From: an uncultured Granulosicoccus sp.
Lineage (GTDB): Bacteria; Pseudomonadota; Gammaproteobacteria; Granulosicoccales; Granulosicoccaceae
Assembly: GCA_947499955.1 (NCBI GenBank)
Contig: CANMQI010000002.1
Location: 62,001-126,000 of the forward strand
Direction of reading: 5' to 3'
Length of the DNA stretch: 64,000 nucleotides
The notes beneath the pieces are model-generated. The model did no database searches. It worked only from the letters and a program-made list of their open reading frames with translations, and was not told the DNA's origin. The position numbers were made by a program, and so were the translations under genes. Positions 17,454 through 25,255 of the stretch are shown piece after piece; position 1 is the stretch's first letter, and every line of letters starts with the position of its first letter.

Positions 17454-18224
17454 TTATTGAGTCGGCTCGTTGGCGATACTCTCTGCTGCCGCTTCTGCCG
17501 CTCCTGCTGCTCCTGCTGCTTCTGCTGCTCCTGCTGCTTCTGCTGCTTCTGCCGCCGCAGCCATCTGCTCCTCGAAACCCGGATGAAGAGGCCCTTTCAG
17601 CAGGCCGTTGCGTGCATTGGTGAACAGCATGTTGTTGGCGATGGCGGCGGCATCATGCGTGCGGTCAGTCAAGGTACTGCCCACCTGGTTTATCGCGGCA
17701 TTGATGAGGCTGCCCAGCAGACTGTTCTGTGCACTGCTGTTGTTGTCATCGGCATAGTTCAGTGCCCCCGTCCAGATCGTCTGACCGGTCCTGATATCCA
17801 CCAGTTCCGCCACGGCATTGACCCGGGTGGTTGAGCTGAGCAGCTCGAATTTCTGGCCAAATTCCGTCAGAGTGACGTACAGCACGGCATCCGCCCCGAA
17901 TACCTCGCCCAGTTTGTCCAGAGGCGCGGAATGCATGTCTTCCGGATTGGGCAGCCCGTTTTCCTTCATGAAGGCATCCACGATGGCCACCGGGAAGACG
18001 TAATAGCCTTTTTCCGCAATCGGCATGCTGGCTGTGGTTACCCAGGAATAGGGGGCGTTGACATCCAGTGACTCATTGACCGGTGGCAATACCAGAATGG
18101 ACGCTGGCATATGTTCCCGGTACAGAACGTATGGGTCTTCGGTGGGCAGGGTGGTGCAGGCGCCCAGTAGTGCGCTCGCTGCAATCGTCAGGATTGCCGA
18201 TGTACGCATGAATCCGCTCTTCAT
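17454..18224 (-). CDS. DUF799 lipoprotein (GNA1162-like) with a variable alanine-rich tail
   Basis: 256-aa secreted lipoprotein. A signal peptide ends in the lipobox 'LLGACTT' (Cys about residue 22). The DUF799 core follows ('ASILVLPPVNESLDVNAPYSWVTTASMPIAEKGYYVFPVA', 'FGADAVLYVTLTEFGQKF'). The C-terminal 30 or so residues are almost only Ala, Glu and Gly, encoded by an imperfect GCX repeat around 17480-17570. The start codon overlaps the DUF4810 stop (ATGA at 18221-18224). CsgG-like, DUF4810 and DUF799 genes form a conserved trio in Proteobacteria, known from Neisseria; a role in outer-membrane or periplasmic assembly is suspected. Confidence 0.88.
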   Translation of the reverse strand: MKSGFMRTSAILTIAASALLGACTTLPTEDPYVLYREHMPASILVLPPVNESLDVNAPYSWVTTASMPIAEKGYYVFPVAIVDAFMKENGLPNPEDMHSAPLDKLGEVFGADAVLYVTLTEFGQKFELLSSTTRVNAVAELVDIRTGQTIWTGALNYADDNNSSAQNSLLGSLINAAINQVGSTLTDRTHDAAAIANNMLFTNARNGLLKGPLHPGFEEQMAAAAEAAEAAGAAEAAGAAGAAEAAAESIANEPTQ

Positions 18225-18610
18225 TGTGCCGTCTCCATACTGGCCAACAGGCGATCCACAAACACGGTGGACTCGGGAAAACGTGTGCGTTCGGTTTCCA
18301 GCAGCGTTCTGGCCTCACCGGTCTTGCCTTGCTCGAAATACAGGTATGCCAGATGAATTCGCACGCCCGGCGGAATCTGCATGCCTTCGGCCTCCGTTCG
18401 CCGCAGGTCCTCTTCCAGTGCCAGCGCATCGTTGACCGGGTCCGAGCTGCCCGGATTCCGGTAGCCGTTGTAGATCAGTTCTTCGTATTGACCCCAGCGG
18501 TACAACGGCGGTTCGGGGGTGACGCAGCCACTGACAAGTATTGCCAGCAGCAGACTCGCCCCCGCCAGTCGCAGGCGTTTCAGCGTGGCATCCGTGTTGC
18601 CCATGATCAT
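18221..18610 (-). CDS. DUF4810 lipoprotein
   Basis: 129-aa lipoprotein, middle gene of the CsgG/DUF4810/DUF799 operon. Signal peptide with lipobox 'LVSGCVT' (Cys near residue 29), then 'LYRWGQYEELIYNGY', the DUF4810 hallmark, and a TPR-like helical segment ('VRIHLAYLYFEQGKTGEARTLLE'). Both ends overlap neighbours by ATGA, so translation of the trio is coupled. No enzymatic motif. Probably a periplasmic scaffold acting with the CsgG-like protein. Confidence 0.85.
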   Translation of the reverse strand: MIMGNTDATLKRLRLAGASLLLAILVSGCVTPEPPLYRWGQYEELIYNGYRNPGSSDPVNDALALEEDLRRTEAEGMQIPPGVRIHLAYLYFEQGKTGEARTLLETERTRFPESTVFVDRLLASMETAQ

Positions 18611-19284
18611 TCCTTCACAGGCGACCAGGCACCTTGCTCAAGGCCTTTCACGAGATTGTTGACCGCTTCGGTGATGGCCAGGTTCAAGACCTTGCCATTG
18701 AGCGTAGCATCGTATCCCGCAGTACCGCCAAACCCGACGATCTCCCGGTTGGACAAGGCATATTCGCCGGCGCCCTGGGCGGAATAGATGACACGGGCCG
18801 TGCGTACATCCACCAGGTTCAATGCAACCTTGGCATAGGCTATCTGTTTCTTGCCGGAGCCGAGTATGCCGAACAGCTGCTGATCGCCCGTTGTCTTGCG
18901 ACCAAACTCGGTAACATCGCCACCGACAGCAACCTGAGCACCTTCCAGTGCCTGGCTGGTGCCTGACAGGCGCGCCTCTTCGGCAATCTGTTCCATGTTG
19001 TCCCGATCGACCACATCAAATCGATTGGTCTGTTGCAGATGCGTCTTGAGGATCGTTCGGGCCTGACTTCCCAGTCGATCGGTACCGTCGGAGAACAGGC
19101 CGCGCTGATAACTGGAGCGGTTCTGGAAGTTGCCGATGACAAGGGCGTAGCGCGGCCCGTTGTAGCTGGTGTTGTAGCTACTGACTGTCTGCGCTTCGAT
19201 GACGCGGTTCGATTCCGTTGCTGCGCAGGCTGTCAGTGATGCCAGGACAGCGGCGACAAGCAGGTGTTTCCAAAGTGTCTTCAC
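18607..19284 (-). CDS. CsgG-family lipoprotein
   Basis: 225-aa lipoprotein with lipobox 'LTACAA' (Cys about residue 20) and a CsgG/HfaB-type domain: 'ALVIGNFQNRSSYQRG', 'LKTHLQQTNRFDVVDRDNMEQIAEEARLSG', 'GGDVTEFG', 'VALNLVDVRTARVIYS'. CsgG itself is the curli secretion pore, but members of this trio lie away from curli genes and there are none here. First gene of the three-gene unit, 87 bp after the patatin stop on the same strand, so the patatin may be co-transcribed. Confidence 0.88.
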   Translation of the reverse strand: MKTLWKHLLVAAVLASLTACAATESNRVIEAQTVSSYNTSYNGPRYALVIGNFQNRSSYQRGLFSDGTDRLGSQARTILKTHLQQTNRFDVVDRDNMEQIAEEARLSGTSQALEGAQVAVGGDVTEFGRKTTGDQQLFGILGSGKKQIAYAKVALNLVDVRTARVIYSAQGAGEYALSNREIVGFGGTAGYDATLNGKVLNLAITEAVNNLVKGLEQGAWSPVKE

Positions 19285-19371
19285 GATTCATTGTCTCCAT
19301 TCAGTTGATTGAACAAGTATGACAGCAAGCGTGTGACGAGCCCATGCCCATCAACAACGTGTTGCATCAGT

Positions 19372-20616
19372 TTAACGGCCTGATGTCGGCATGGCATGTT
19401 CGGCGGGTTCATTGTCTGCAAAGAATGCGGCAATCTCCTCACTGCGTGCCAGGCCATCACGTTTGCCAAGCGCGATCAGGGTCTGCGTGTACTGCCTGTC
19501 AAACAGCAGGTAGGAGCTCAGGCCGACGCCGCGTGGCCCGGTGGCACCCAGGATACGCAAGGCACTGCGCGTGGTGCGCGGCAGATTGCGGACAAACGGC
19601 TCGGCCAGACTGTCCAGGCGTTTGCTGGGGGTGATGGTCAGCAGATTCAGCGGGTTCAGACCGCTTTGCTGCTGTTGTTCAGGCGTCATGATGCTCAGTG
19701 TGCGGTTGATGCGTTCCAGTCGTTCCACATCGCCCGCCATGCCATCGAGAAAGATGCTGGCCATGACATGCCCGCCGATCTGGCCAAGGCCGGGGTAGTC
19801 AGTCTGATTGTCCGAGTCGTCGTCGGAATCGGATCCTTCGCTGCTGCTCTCCTCGACCTGGCCGGCACCGATGACCACGATACGCCTCGCCCCCAGATGG
19901 ATGGCCGGACTGATCGGGGCGTTCTGGCGCATGGCACCGTCACCGAAGAAGCCGGTTCTGTGATTGATCTGCAGTCGGGTGGCTGGAAACACGAAAGGTA
20001 TGGCGCTGGAGGCCATCAGGTGGTCCACGCCAATGGTGGTGCGCGCTGCATGCCTGCGTGAGCGGGTCCAGGGTCTGATGTGATGTTGCGCCTGGTAGAA
20101 GATGACATGTCGACCAGAGGAATAACTGGAGGTACTGATGGCCAGCGCTGTCAGGTGCCCCCGGGCAATGGACTTGTCGATACTGCTGAAGTCGATGTTC
20201 TGTTCCAGCAATCGTCGCAGCGGTCGGTTGTCGAACAGGGAGCGCGGTGGTTCCTTGATCAACCAGCCCATGGACAGAGCGCTCAACCAGCGGCTGGCAT
20301 TGGTCACGGCACCGCCGACATCCGTGCGATAGACCTGATCGGGACGGAACTCGCTCCACACGTGCAGCAGTCTCGCCATTGCCGTATCGAAAGAGGCAGC
20401 ATGGCTGGCCAGGGACGTTGCATTGATGGCGCCGGCGGAGGTGCCGCACAGCACGTTGAACGGTAGAGGGCAGTCAGTTCCACTGGATTGGCAGAGTACC
20501 TGCCGAATGGCCTCCAGCACTCCGACCTGGTAGGCCGCTCGTGCTCCGCCACCGCCGAGTATCAGAGCGGTGCCGGGTGTGTCGTCGGGCAGGCTGCCGG
20601 TACCGGGTTCCATCAT
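19372..20616 (-). CDS. Patatin-like phospholipase
   Basis: Serine lipid acyl hydrolase of the patatin family. Oxyanion loop 'GGGGARAAYQVGVLEAI', nucleophile elbow 'GTSAGAINA' and catalytic Asp in 'FFGDGAMRQ' are all present, giving the Ser-Asp dyad. The C-terminal third is helical with an acidic Ser/Asp patch ('SSSEGSDSDDDSD'). Length is about 414 aa from the ATG pair at 20616/20613. The frame stays open to a TTG at 20754, but that codon abuts the T-tract of the upstream aceA terminator, so the internal ATG is preferred. Located in or at the inner membrane or cytosol; substrate phospholipid unknown. Confidence 0.85.
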   Translation of the reverse strand: MMEPGTGSLPDDTPGTALILGGGGARAAYQVGVLEAIRQVLCQSSGTDCPLPFNVLCGTSAGAINATSLASHAASFDTAMARLLHVWSEFRPDQVYRTDVGGAVTNASRWLSALSMGWLIKEPPRSLFDNRPLRRLLEQNIDFSSIDKSIARGHLTALAISTSSYSSGRHVIFYQAQHHIRPWTRSRRHAARTTIGVDHLMASSAIPFVFPATRLQINHRTGFFGDGAMRQNAPISPAIHLGARRIVVIGAGQVEESSSEGSDSDDDSDNQTDYPGLGQIGGHVMASIFLDGMAGDVERLERINRTLSIMTPEQQQQSGLNPLNLLTITPSKRLDSLAEPFVRNLPRTTRSALRILGATGPRGVGLSSYLLFDRQYTQTLIALGKRDGLARSEEIAAFFADNEPAEHAMPTSGR

Positions 20617-20755
20617 GAGCAGACTCAGACAGGATGTACTGGAAAATATCGGCCCACTGATGGGGTATGTCAAGGTCGACAGTGGTGCTGCCAGCGGAAC
20701 TGCTTCGGTATTCGAAGGATCGAGTGCCAGAGAAGAGGACTTTTCATCAGGCAAG

Positions 20756-20784
20756 AAAAAAGGCCCTCTGTCACCAGAGGGCCT
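20756..20784 (-). terminator. Rho-independent terminator of aceA
   Basis: Perfect 10-bp stem AGGCCCTCTG/CAGAGGGCCT with a TCAC loop (20761-20784). On the minus strand it is followed by a run of T (A-run at 20756-20761 on the plus strand). It lies 34 bp beyond the aceA stop. Confidence 0.9.
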
Positions 20785-20817
20785 GCCGTTATCGAACCGG
20801 GGTTCTACTGAAGATTA

Positions 20818-22416
20818 TCAGCCGAACTGGTTCATCGTGTTGTCCTTGCCCGATGCCTTGAGTGCCTGGGCGCCGGAGAAGTACTCCTTGTGATCGTCAC
20901 CGATGTTGGAACCTGACATGTCCTGATGCTTGACGCAGGCCAGTCCGTCACGGATCTCGCGACGCTGTACATCCCGTACGTAGGCCAGCATGCCCTGCTC
21001 GCCGAAGTATTCCTTCGCCAGGTCATCAGTGGACTGAGCTGCCGTATGGTAAGTAGGCAGTGTGATCAGGTGATGGAAGATACCGGCATGTGCGGAGGCA
21101 TCCGACTGGAAGGCCTGGATGCGGGCGTCCGCTTCCTGTGCCAGTTCCGTCTCGTCGTAGTCCACGCTCATCAGATCGTCACGCACATAGTCTGCAACCG
21201 AGCGACCTTCTTCCTGCCAGGCATCGAATACCTGCTGGCGGAAGTTCAGAGTCCAGTTGAACGATGGGCTGTTGTTGTACACCAGCTTGGCGTTGGGGAT
21301 CTCTTCACGAATGCGATTCACCATGCCGGCGATCTGACCCACATGCGGCTTTTCGGTTTCGATCCACAGCAGGTCGGCGCCGTTGCGCAGGGCGGTGATG
21401 CAATCCAGTACACAGCGGTCTTCACCGGTGCCAGGCTTGAATTGAATCAGACCATTGGGCAGACGTGAAGCCTTGATCAGCTTCTCGCCCTGACGGATAA
21501 CCAGATCGCCTGTGTTGACTTGATCAACAGACTCGATTTCCTCGCCAGCGATGAATGAATTGTACTGATCGCCCAGATCGCCTGCTTCTCGAGATACCGG
21601 GATCTTCTGTGTGAGGCCGGCGCCCAGTGAATCGGTACGAGCCACGATCAGGCCGTCATCGACACCCAGTTCCAGGAAGGCATAACGAATGGCGTTGATC
21701 TTTGCCAGGAAGTCCTCATGAGGAACCGTGACCTTGCCATCCTGGTGACCACACTGCTTCACGTCAGAGACCTGGTTTTCGATCTGCAGGCAACAGGCAC
21801 CGGCTTCGATCATCTTCTTGGCCAGCAGGTAAGTGGCTTCTTCGTTACCGAAACCAGCATCGATGTCGGCGATGATAGGCACGACGTGAGTCTGGTAGTT
21901 ATCGATCTTGTCCATGATGGACTTTTCCAGTACCTGGTTGCCCTCTTCGCGAGCCTGGTCGAGGCTTGCAAACAGATGGCGCAATTCGCGGGCATCGGCT
22001 TGCTTGAGGAAGGTGTAGAGCTCTTCGATGAGATCAGGTACGGACGTCTTTTCATGAATGGACTGGTCTGGCAGAGGGCCGAACTCGGAGCGCAGCGCTG
22101 CAATCATCCATCCCGAGAGGTACAGGTAGCGACCCTTGGTGGTGCCGAAGTGCTTCTTGATGGAGATCAGCTTCTGCTGTCCGATGAAACCGTGCCAGCA
22201 GCCCAGTGATTGCGTGTACTGGCTGGGGTCCTTGTCGTAGTCAGCCGTATCCTGCCGCATGATGCCAGCAGTGTAACGAGCGATGTCCAGTCCTGTCCGA
22301 AAGCGGTTCTGCAGTTGCATGCGGGCAACTGACTCGGGATTGATGGCGGACCAGCTGTTGCCATTGCGAGCAATGGTGTCGGCGGCGGCGGTAGAGAGTG
22401 TGCGGTACTGATTCAT
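20818..22416 (-). CDS. aceA: Isocitrate lyase
   Basis: 532-aa cytosolic isocitrate lyase, the first glyoxylate-shunt enzyme, cleaving isocitrate to succinate and glyoxylate. The length and the active-site loop 'VKQCGHQDGKVTVPHEDF' (Cys nucleophile) place it in the long Pseudomonas-type class rather than the 430-aa E. coli type. Metal-binding blocks 'PIIADIDAGFGNEEATYLLAKKMIEAGACCLQIENQ' region and 'IVARTDSLGAGLTQ' are intact. It lies 76 bp after the small malate-synthase-G-domain-like gene and ends at a strong terminator. No malate synthase gene is in the window. Confidence 0.97.
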   Translation of the reverse strand: MNQYRTLSTAAADTIARNGNSWSAINPESVARMQLQNRFRTGLDIARYTAGIMRQDTADYDKDPSQYTQSLGCWHGFIGQQKLISIKKHFGTTKGRYLYLSGWMIAALRSEFGPLPDQSIHEKTSVPDLIEELYTFLKQADARELRHLFASLDQAREEGNQVLEKSIMDKIDNYQTHVVPIIADIDAGFGNEEATYLLAKKMIEAGACCLQIENQVSDVKQCGHQDGKVTVPHEDFLAKINAIRYAFLELGVDDGLIVARTDSLGAGLTQKIPVSREAGDLGDQYNSFIAGEEIESVDQVNTGDLVIRQGEKLIKASRLPNGLIQFKPGTGEDRCVLDCITALRNGADLLWIETEKPHVGQIAGMVNRIREEIPNAKLVYNNSPSFNWTLNFRQQVFDAWQEEGRSVADYVRDDLMSVDYDETELAQEADARIQAFQSDASAHAGIFHHLITLPTYHTAAQSTDDLAKEYFGEQGMLAYVRDVQRREIRDGLACVKHQDMSGSNIGDDHKEYFSGAQALKASGKDNTMNQFG

Positions 22417-22493
22417 GGGTAGGTCCTGGTCAGGTATAGACTACTTGTTGTTGGTTGAGATCTGATTTTGGGTTGAGGTTGTTGGTAGTGGTT

Positions 22494-22835
22494 TCAGGCT
22501 GCGGCGATATCGGTCAGCAACTGCATGCGATGTTCAGGAACGTCCTGTCCTGAACCGCCGTGCGTGCGGCCAGGTTCGATTTCAACCTGCAAGCCTTCGT
22601 GTTCCAGGCGAATGCAACTGGGAGCATCTTCGACACCGCTGGCTTCGACGAACTGCGAGGGGTGAACCAGGCCGGTCGTCGTGCCGTCTGACTGAATGGC
22701 AACCAGGTGATCGAAGTAGGTCAGGTACGAGGTAACACTTGCGTGTGAGCCTTCTGTCAGAGGAAAGCGGTAGTCCAGCAGATCGATGGCTTGATCCCAA
22801 CTGGCAGTGGTACGAAATTGCTGATTCATGCCCAT
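22494..22835 (-). CDS. Small protein resembling the insertion domain of malate synthase G, upstream of aceA
   Basis: 113-aa protein from ATG 22835 (minus), preceded by GGGAG at the ideal 8-bp spacing. From memory it aligns with an internal domain of E. coli malate synthase G (GlcB): 'FPLTEGSHASVTSY', 'DGTTTGLVHPSQFVEASG', 'APSCIRLEHEGLQVEIEPGR' correspond to GlcB 'VPLASGSWSDATGF', 'STGLANPGQFAGYTG', 'SPTSILLINHGLHIEILIDP'. It stops before the catalytic barrel residues, so it cannot be a malate synthase. With a good ribosome site, own promoter and operon position before aceA it looks like a maintained gene, not debris. Function unknown; a regulatory or binding role in the glyoxylate shunt is possible. 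Confidence 0.75.
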   Translation of the reverse strand: MGMNQQFRTTASWDQAIDLLDYRFPLTEGSHASVTSYLTYFDHLVAIQSDGTTTGLVHPSQFVEASGVEDAPSCIRLEHEGLQVEIEPGRTHGGSGQDVPEHRMQLLTDIAAA

Positions 22836-23176
22836 GGAAAATGCTCCCGAAAACGCTTGCATTGGTGTGTGCCTGTCTAAAGGCGTAACGGCAGTGTAGG
22901 GAAAAATGGACTAGAATTTTACAAAAGAAAATTCACACTGTGAATTTCACAAAAAGCGGATAAGACCTGTTCCCTCAAGGCATTGATATCGTTGTATAAG
23001 TTGCTTTCACGCTTTTCTTGCAGTGCAGTGAAGCTGTGTAAAAATCTTCACACGACCGCTTGACGACCTTGTTGAAAAGGTGGGGTCGGCTATTCGGTAG
23101 TCAAGAAACCCGGCTTGCTATCGGCCGGCGGCGGATTGGCTTGATCCGCGGTTGGCGGCGGTTTCGCTCTGGCTGA
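22836..23176. other. Intergenic region upstream of the aceA operon
   Basis: 341 bp without a gene. It holds the promoter/operator described separately (22916-22947), a weaker TGTG-N-CACA arrangement at about 23035-23054, and a short GC-rich inverted repeat (GCGGAT/ATCCGC, 23131-23149) that could end the Lrp-type gene transcript but lacks a T-tract. Nothing else is evident. Confidence 0.6.
22916..22947 (-). promoter_or_regulatory. aceA-operon promoter overlapped by a 19-bp palindromic operator
   Basis: Minus strand: TTCACA (-35, 22944-22939), 17-bp spacer, TAAAAT (-10, 22921-22916), about 80 bp before ATG 22835. The perfect palindrome AAATTCACA-C-TGTGAATTT (22929-22947) covers the -35 and part of the spacer, the position of a repressor site. 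Which regulator binds is unknown. Confidence 0.55.
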
Positions 23177-23653
23177 TCAGGCCGGAGGCAGGCTCAGTGC
23201 GATGGGGCGCTGCTCTTCAATGGCTTCCATGGCGAACACGGATGTGACGGTGTCGAGTTCGACCGATTCGATCAGGCGTCGGTAAACCGTGTCGTAGCTG
23301 TTCATGTCACGGGTCACGACCTTGAGCATGTAGTCGTATTCACCACCGATACGAAAGAAATCGATGACTTCCGGGATACTGGAAACGTGATTGCTGAAGG
23401 TCGTGAGCCATTCCGTGGAATGGTGGCGGGTGCGAATCATGACGAAAACCACCAGGCCGGCTCCGAGGCGATTACGGTCGAGAGTGACCGTGTGCTGCCG
23501 GATGACCTCGGCTTCCTCCAGTGCCTTGATGCGACGCCAGCAGGCGTTCTGCGACAAACCGACCTTCTCGGCAAGGCTGCGTTGCGACTGGGAAGAGTCC
23601 CGCTGAATCTCATCCAGTATTCGAAAATCAATTTTATCAAGTTTGTCAGCCAT
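23177..23653 (-). CDS. Lrp/AsnC-family transcriptional regulator
   Basis: 158-aa regulator: N-terminal HTH ('KIDFRILDEIQRDSSQSQRSLAEKVGLSQNACWRRIKALEE') and C-terminal RAM/AsnC ligand domain ('VVFVMIRTRHHSTEWLTTFSNHVSSIPEVIDFFRIGGEYDYMLKVV'). The ATG at 23653 is chosen because residues upstream are not family-like and lie in the operator palindrome. It is divergent from an aminotransferase-fold/MFS operon, the usual arrangement for Lrp-type regulators of amino-acid metabolism or export. An 18-bp palindrome abuts its start, suggesting autoregulation. Confidence 0.92.
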   Translation of the reverse strand: MADKLDKIDFRILDEIQRDSSQSQRSLAEKVGLSQNACWRRIKALEEAEVIRQHTVTLDRNRLGAGLVVFVMIRTRHHSTEWLTTFSNHVSSIPEVIDFFRIGGEYDYMLKVVTRDMNSYDTVYRRLIESVELDTVTSVFAMEAIEEQRPIALSLPPA

Positions 23654-23655
23654 TC

Positions 23656-23673
23656 TTCTATCATATGATAGAA
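23656..23673. promoter_or_regulatory. 18-bp perfect palindrome at the Lrp-type gene start
   Basis: TTCTATCATATGATAGAA, perfectly self-complementary, ending 2 bp before the start codon of the Lrp-type gene in the 110-bp divergent promoter region. Size and position fit an Lrp/AsnC dimer site controlling this gene and perhaps the divergent operon. Confidence 0.7.
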
Positions 23674-23764
23674 AAATGACCCGTATCAAGGTTGAATTTG
23701 TGAAAAATATGGGGGCTCCATGTAATAGTATTTTCGGGTCTTCTCCTTGAAAGTGATTGCATTC

Positions 23765-25255
23765 ATGTCGAAATCGGTCTTGTCGGATTTTTCAGCCTTG
23801 CTGGCAAGAGAGGGGCTGGATGAGTATCTGCGCGATGGATTGATTGGCAGCAAGGCGACTGTCGACGGGCCTTTCGGCTCGCATCCGCTTGTCTATGCCG
23901 ATTACGTGGCATCCGGGCGAGCGTTGCAACAGATCGAGTCCTTCGTGCTGGAGCGCATCCTGCCTTATTACTCCAACAGTCATACAGAAGCCTCCTTTTG
24001 CGGCAGTTTCTGTACGCGTACCCGTCTTGCCGCTCGTCAGTATCTGGCAGCCGAGCTCGGCGCCAATGATGACTACAGTGTGCTGTTCACAGGCTCGGGT
24101 GCCACCGCCGGTATCAATCGGCTGGTGAGTCTGCTGGGTTTGCCGGAGATGGTTCGAGAAGGTCGGCAGGTCGTCGTGCTGGTCGGTCCCTATGAGCACC
24201 ACTCCAATCTGCTGCCGTGGCGCGAAAGTGGTGCCCGGGTCATCGAACTGCCCGAGTGCGCGCAGGGCGGGCCGGATCTGGACGTACTGGAGAGCCTGCT
24301 GCAGGAGTACAGGTCTGCCGATCGCATCGTCGGGGCCTTTTCGGCCGCGTCCAATGTGACCGGCATCGTGACGGATGTGGATGCGGTTTGCCGAGTGATG
24401 CGACGACACGGTGCCATCTCGATCTGGGACTACGCCTGTGCAGCCCCGTATCTGCCCATGAGCGTCAAGGCCGGAACAGAGGAGGCCAGAGATGCCATCG
24501 TCTATTCCTCGCACAAGTTTCCAGGCGGCCCCGGCGCATCGGGTGTCACCGTTGTTCGTGATGCCATCGTGCACAGCAAGATACCCACCTGGCCGGGTGG
24601 TGGCACGGTGTCCTATGTGTCGCCCTGGACGCACGTCTATTCCGACGATCTGGCGCACCGGGAAGAGGCCGGAACGCCGCTTGTCGTGGGAGATATCCGG
24701 GCAGCACTGGTCATGATGGTAAAGCAGGCGCTGGGCACGCAGTGGCTGGCGCAGCGTCAGGATCAATTGCGCAGCAGAGCCTTGCGGGTCTGGCAAGACA
24801 ACCCGTGCATCGAGCTGATGGGGTCGACGACCGCTGAACACTGTCTGCCGATATTTTCGTTCAGAATTCGTGATGGGGCCGGTGGTCATGTGCATCACCA
24901 GTTTTTCACGCGCCTGCTCAGTGATGTACACGGCATTCAGGCACGAGGCGGTTGCGCCTGTGCCGGTTCCTACGCACATCGTCTGCTGGGGCTCGATGAA
25001 AGCCATTCGGATGGTCTGCTGGCCGCTCTGAAGTCGGGCCACGAGATCGACAAGCCTGGCTGGGTACGGCTGAACCTGTCCGCGCTGATGAGCGATGACA
25101 AGGCGGATGAGGTCATTGATGCTGTGGACAAACTGTCGCGCACGGCCAGTGACTATCGACATCACTACATCGTTGATACCCTGACAGCTCAATTTCAGCC
25201 TGTGTCTGCGCAGATGCAGCCTGAGTTTCGTCATGCAGGAGATACCGGCGGCTGA
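23765..25255 (+). CDS. Class V aminotransferase-fold PLP enzyme (cysteine desulfurase-like)
   Basis: About 496-aa cytosolic PLP-dependent enzyme. The fold-type I Lys is in 'VYSSHKFPGGPGASGVTVV', the phosphate-binding 'FTGSGATAGINRLV' precedes it, and a Cys-rich loop 'QARGGCACAGSYAHRLLG' sits near residue 400. The SHK and Cys loop are reminiscent of selenocysteine lyase/cysteine desulfurase relatives, but the loop spacing differs from IscS and SufS, and no Isc/Suf genes are near. ATG 23765 is taken over the upstream TTG and GTG. It overlaps the MFS start by one base and is divergent from an Lrp-type regulator, so amino-acid conversion followed by export is a reasonable guess. Confidence 0.85.
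   Translation: MSKSVLSDFSALLAREGLDEYLRDGLIGSKATVDGPFGSHPLVYADYVASGRALQQIESFVLERILPYYSNSHTEASFCGSFCTRTRLAARQYLAAELGANDDYSVLFTGSGATAGINRLVSLLGLPEMVREGRQVVVLVGPYEHHSNLLPWRESGARVIELPECAQGGPDLDVLESLLQEYRSADRIVGAFSAASNVTGIVTDVDAVCRVMRRHGAISIWDYACAAPYLPMSVKAGTEEARDAIVYSSHKFPGGPGASGVTVVRDAIVHSKIPTWPGGGTVSYVSPWTHVYSDDLAHREEAGTPLVVGDIRAALVMMVKQALGTQWLAQRQDQLRSRALRVWQDNPCIELMGSTTAEHCLPIFSFRIRDGAGGHVHHQFFTRLLSDVHGIQARGGCACAGSYAHRLLGLDESHSDGLLAALKSGHEIDKPGWVRLNLSALMSDDKADEVIDAVDKLSRTASDYRHHYIVDTLTAQFQPVSAQMQPEFRHAGDTGG

Noticed and set aside
20617..20754. N-terminal 46-residue extension of the patatin from TTG 20754
   Set aside because: The TTG abuts the T-tract of the aceA terminator and has no ribosome site; residues are low-complexity.
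22494..22835. Small gene as a simple malate synthase pseudogene
   Set aside because: No frameshift or stop, ideal ribosome site, good promoter and operon position; a retained small gene fits better, though a decayed origin cannot be excluded.
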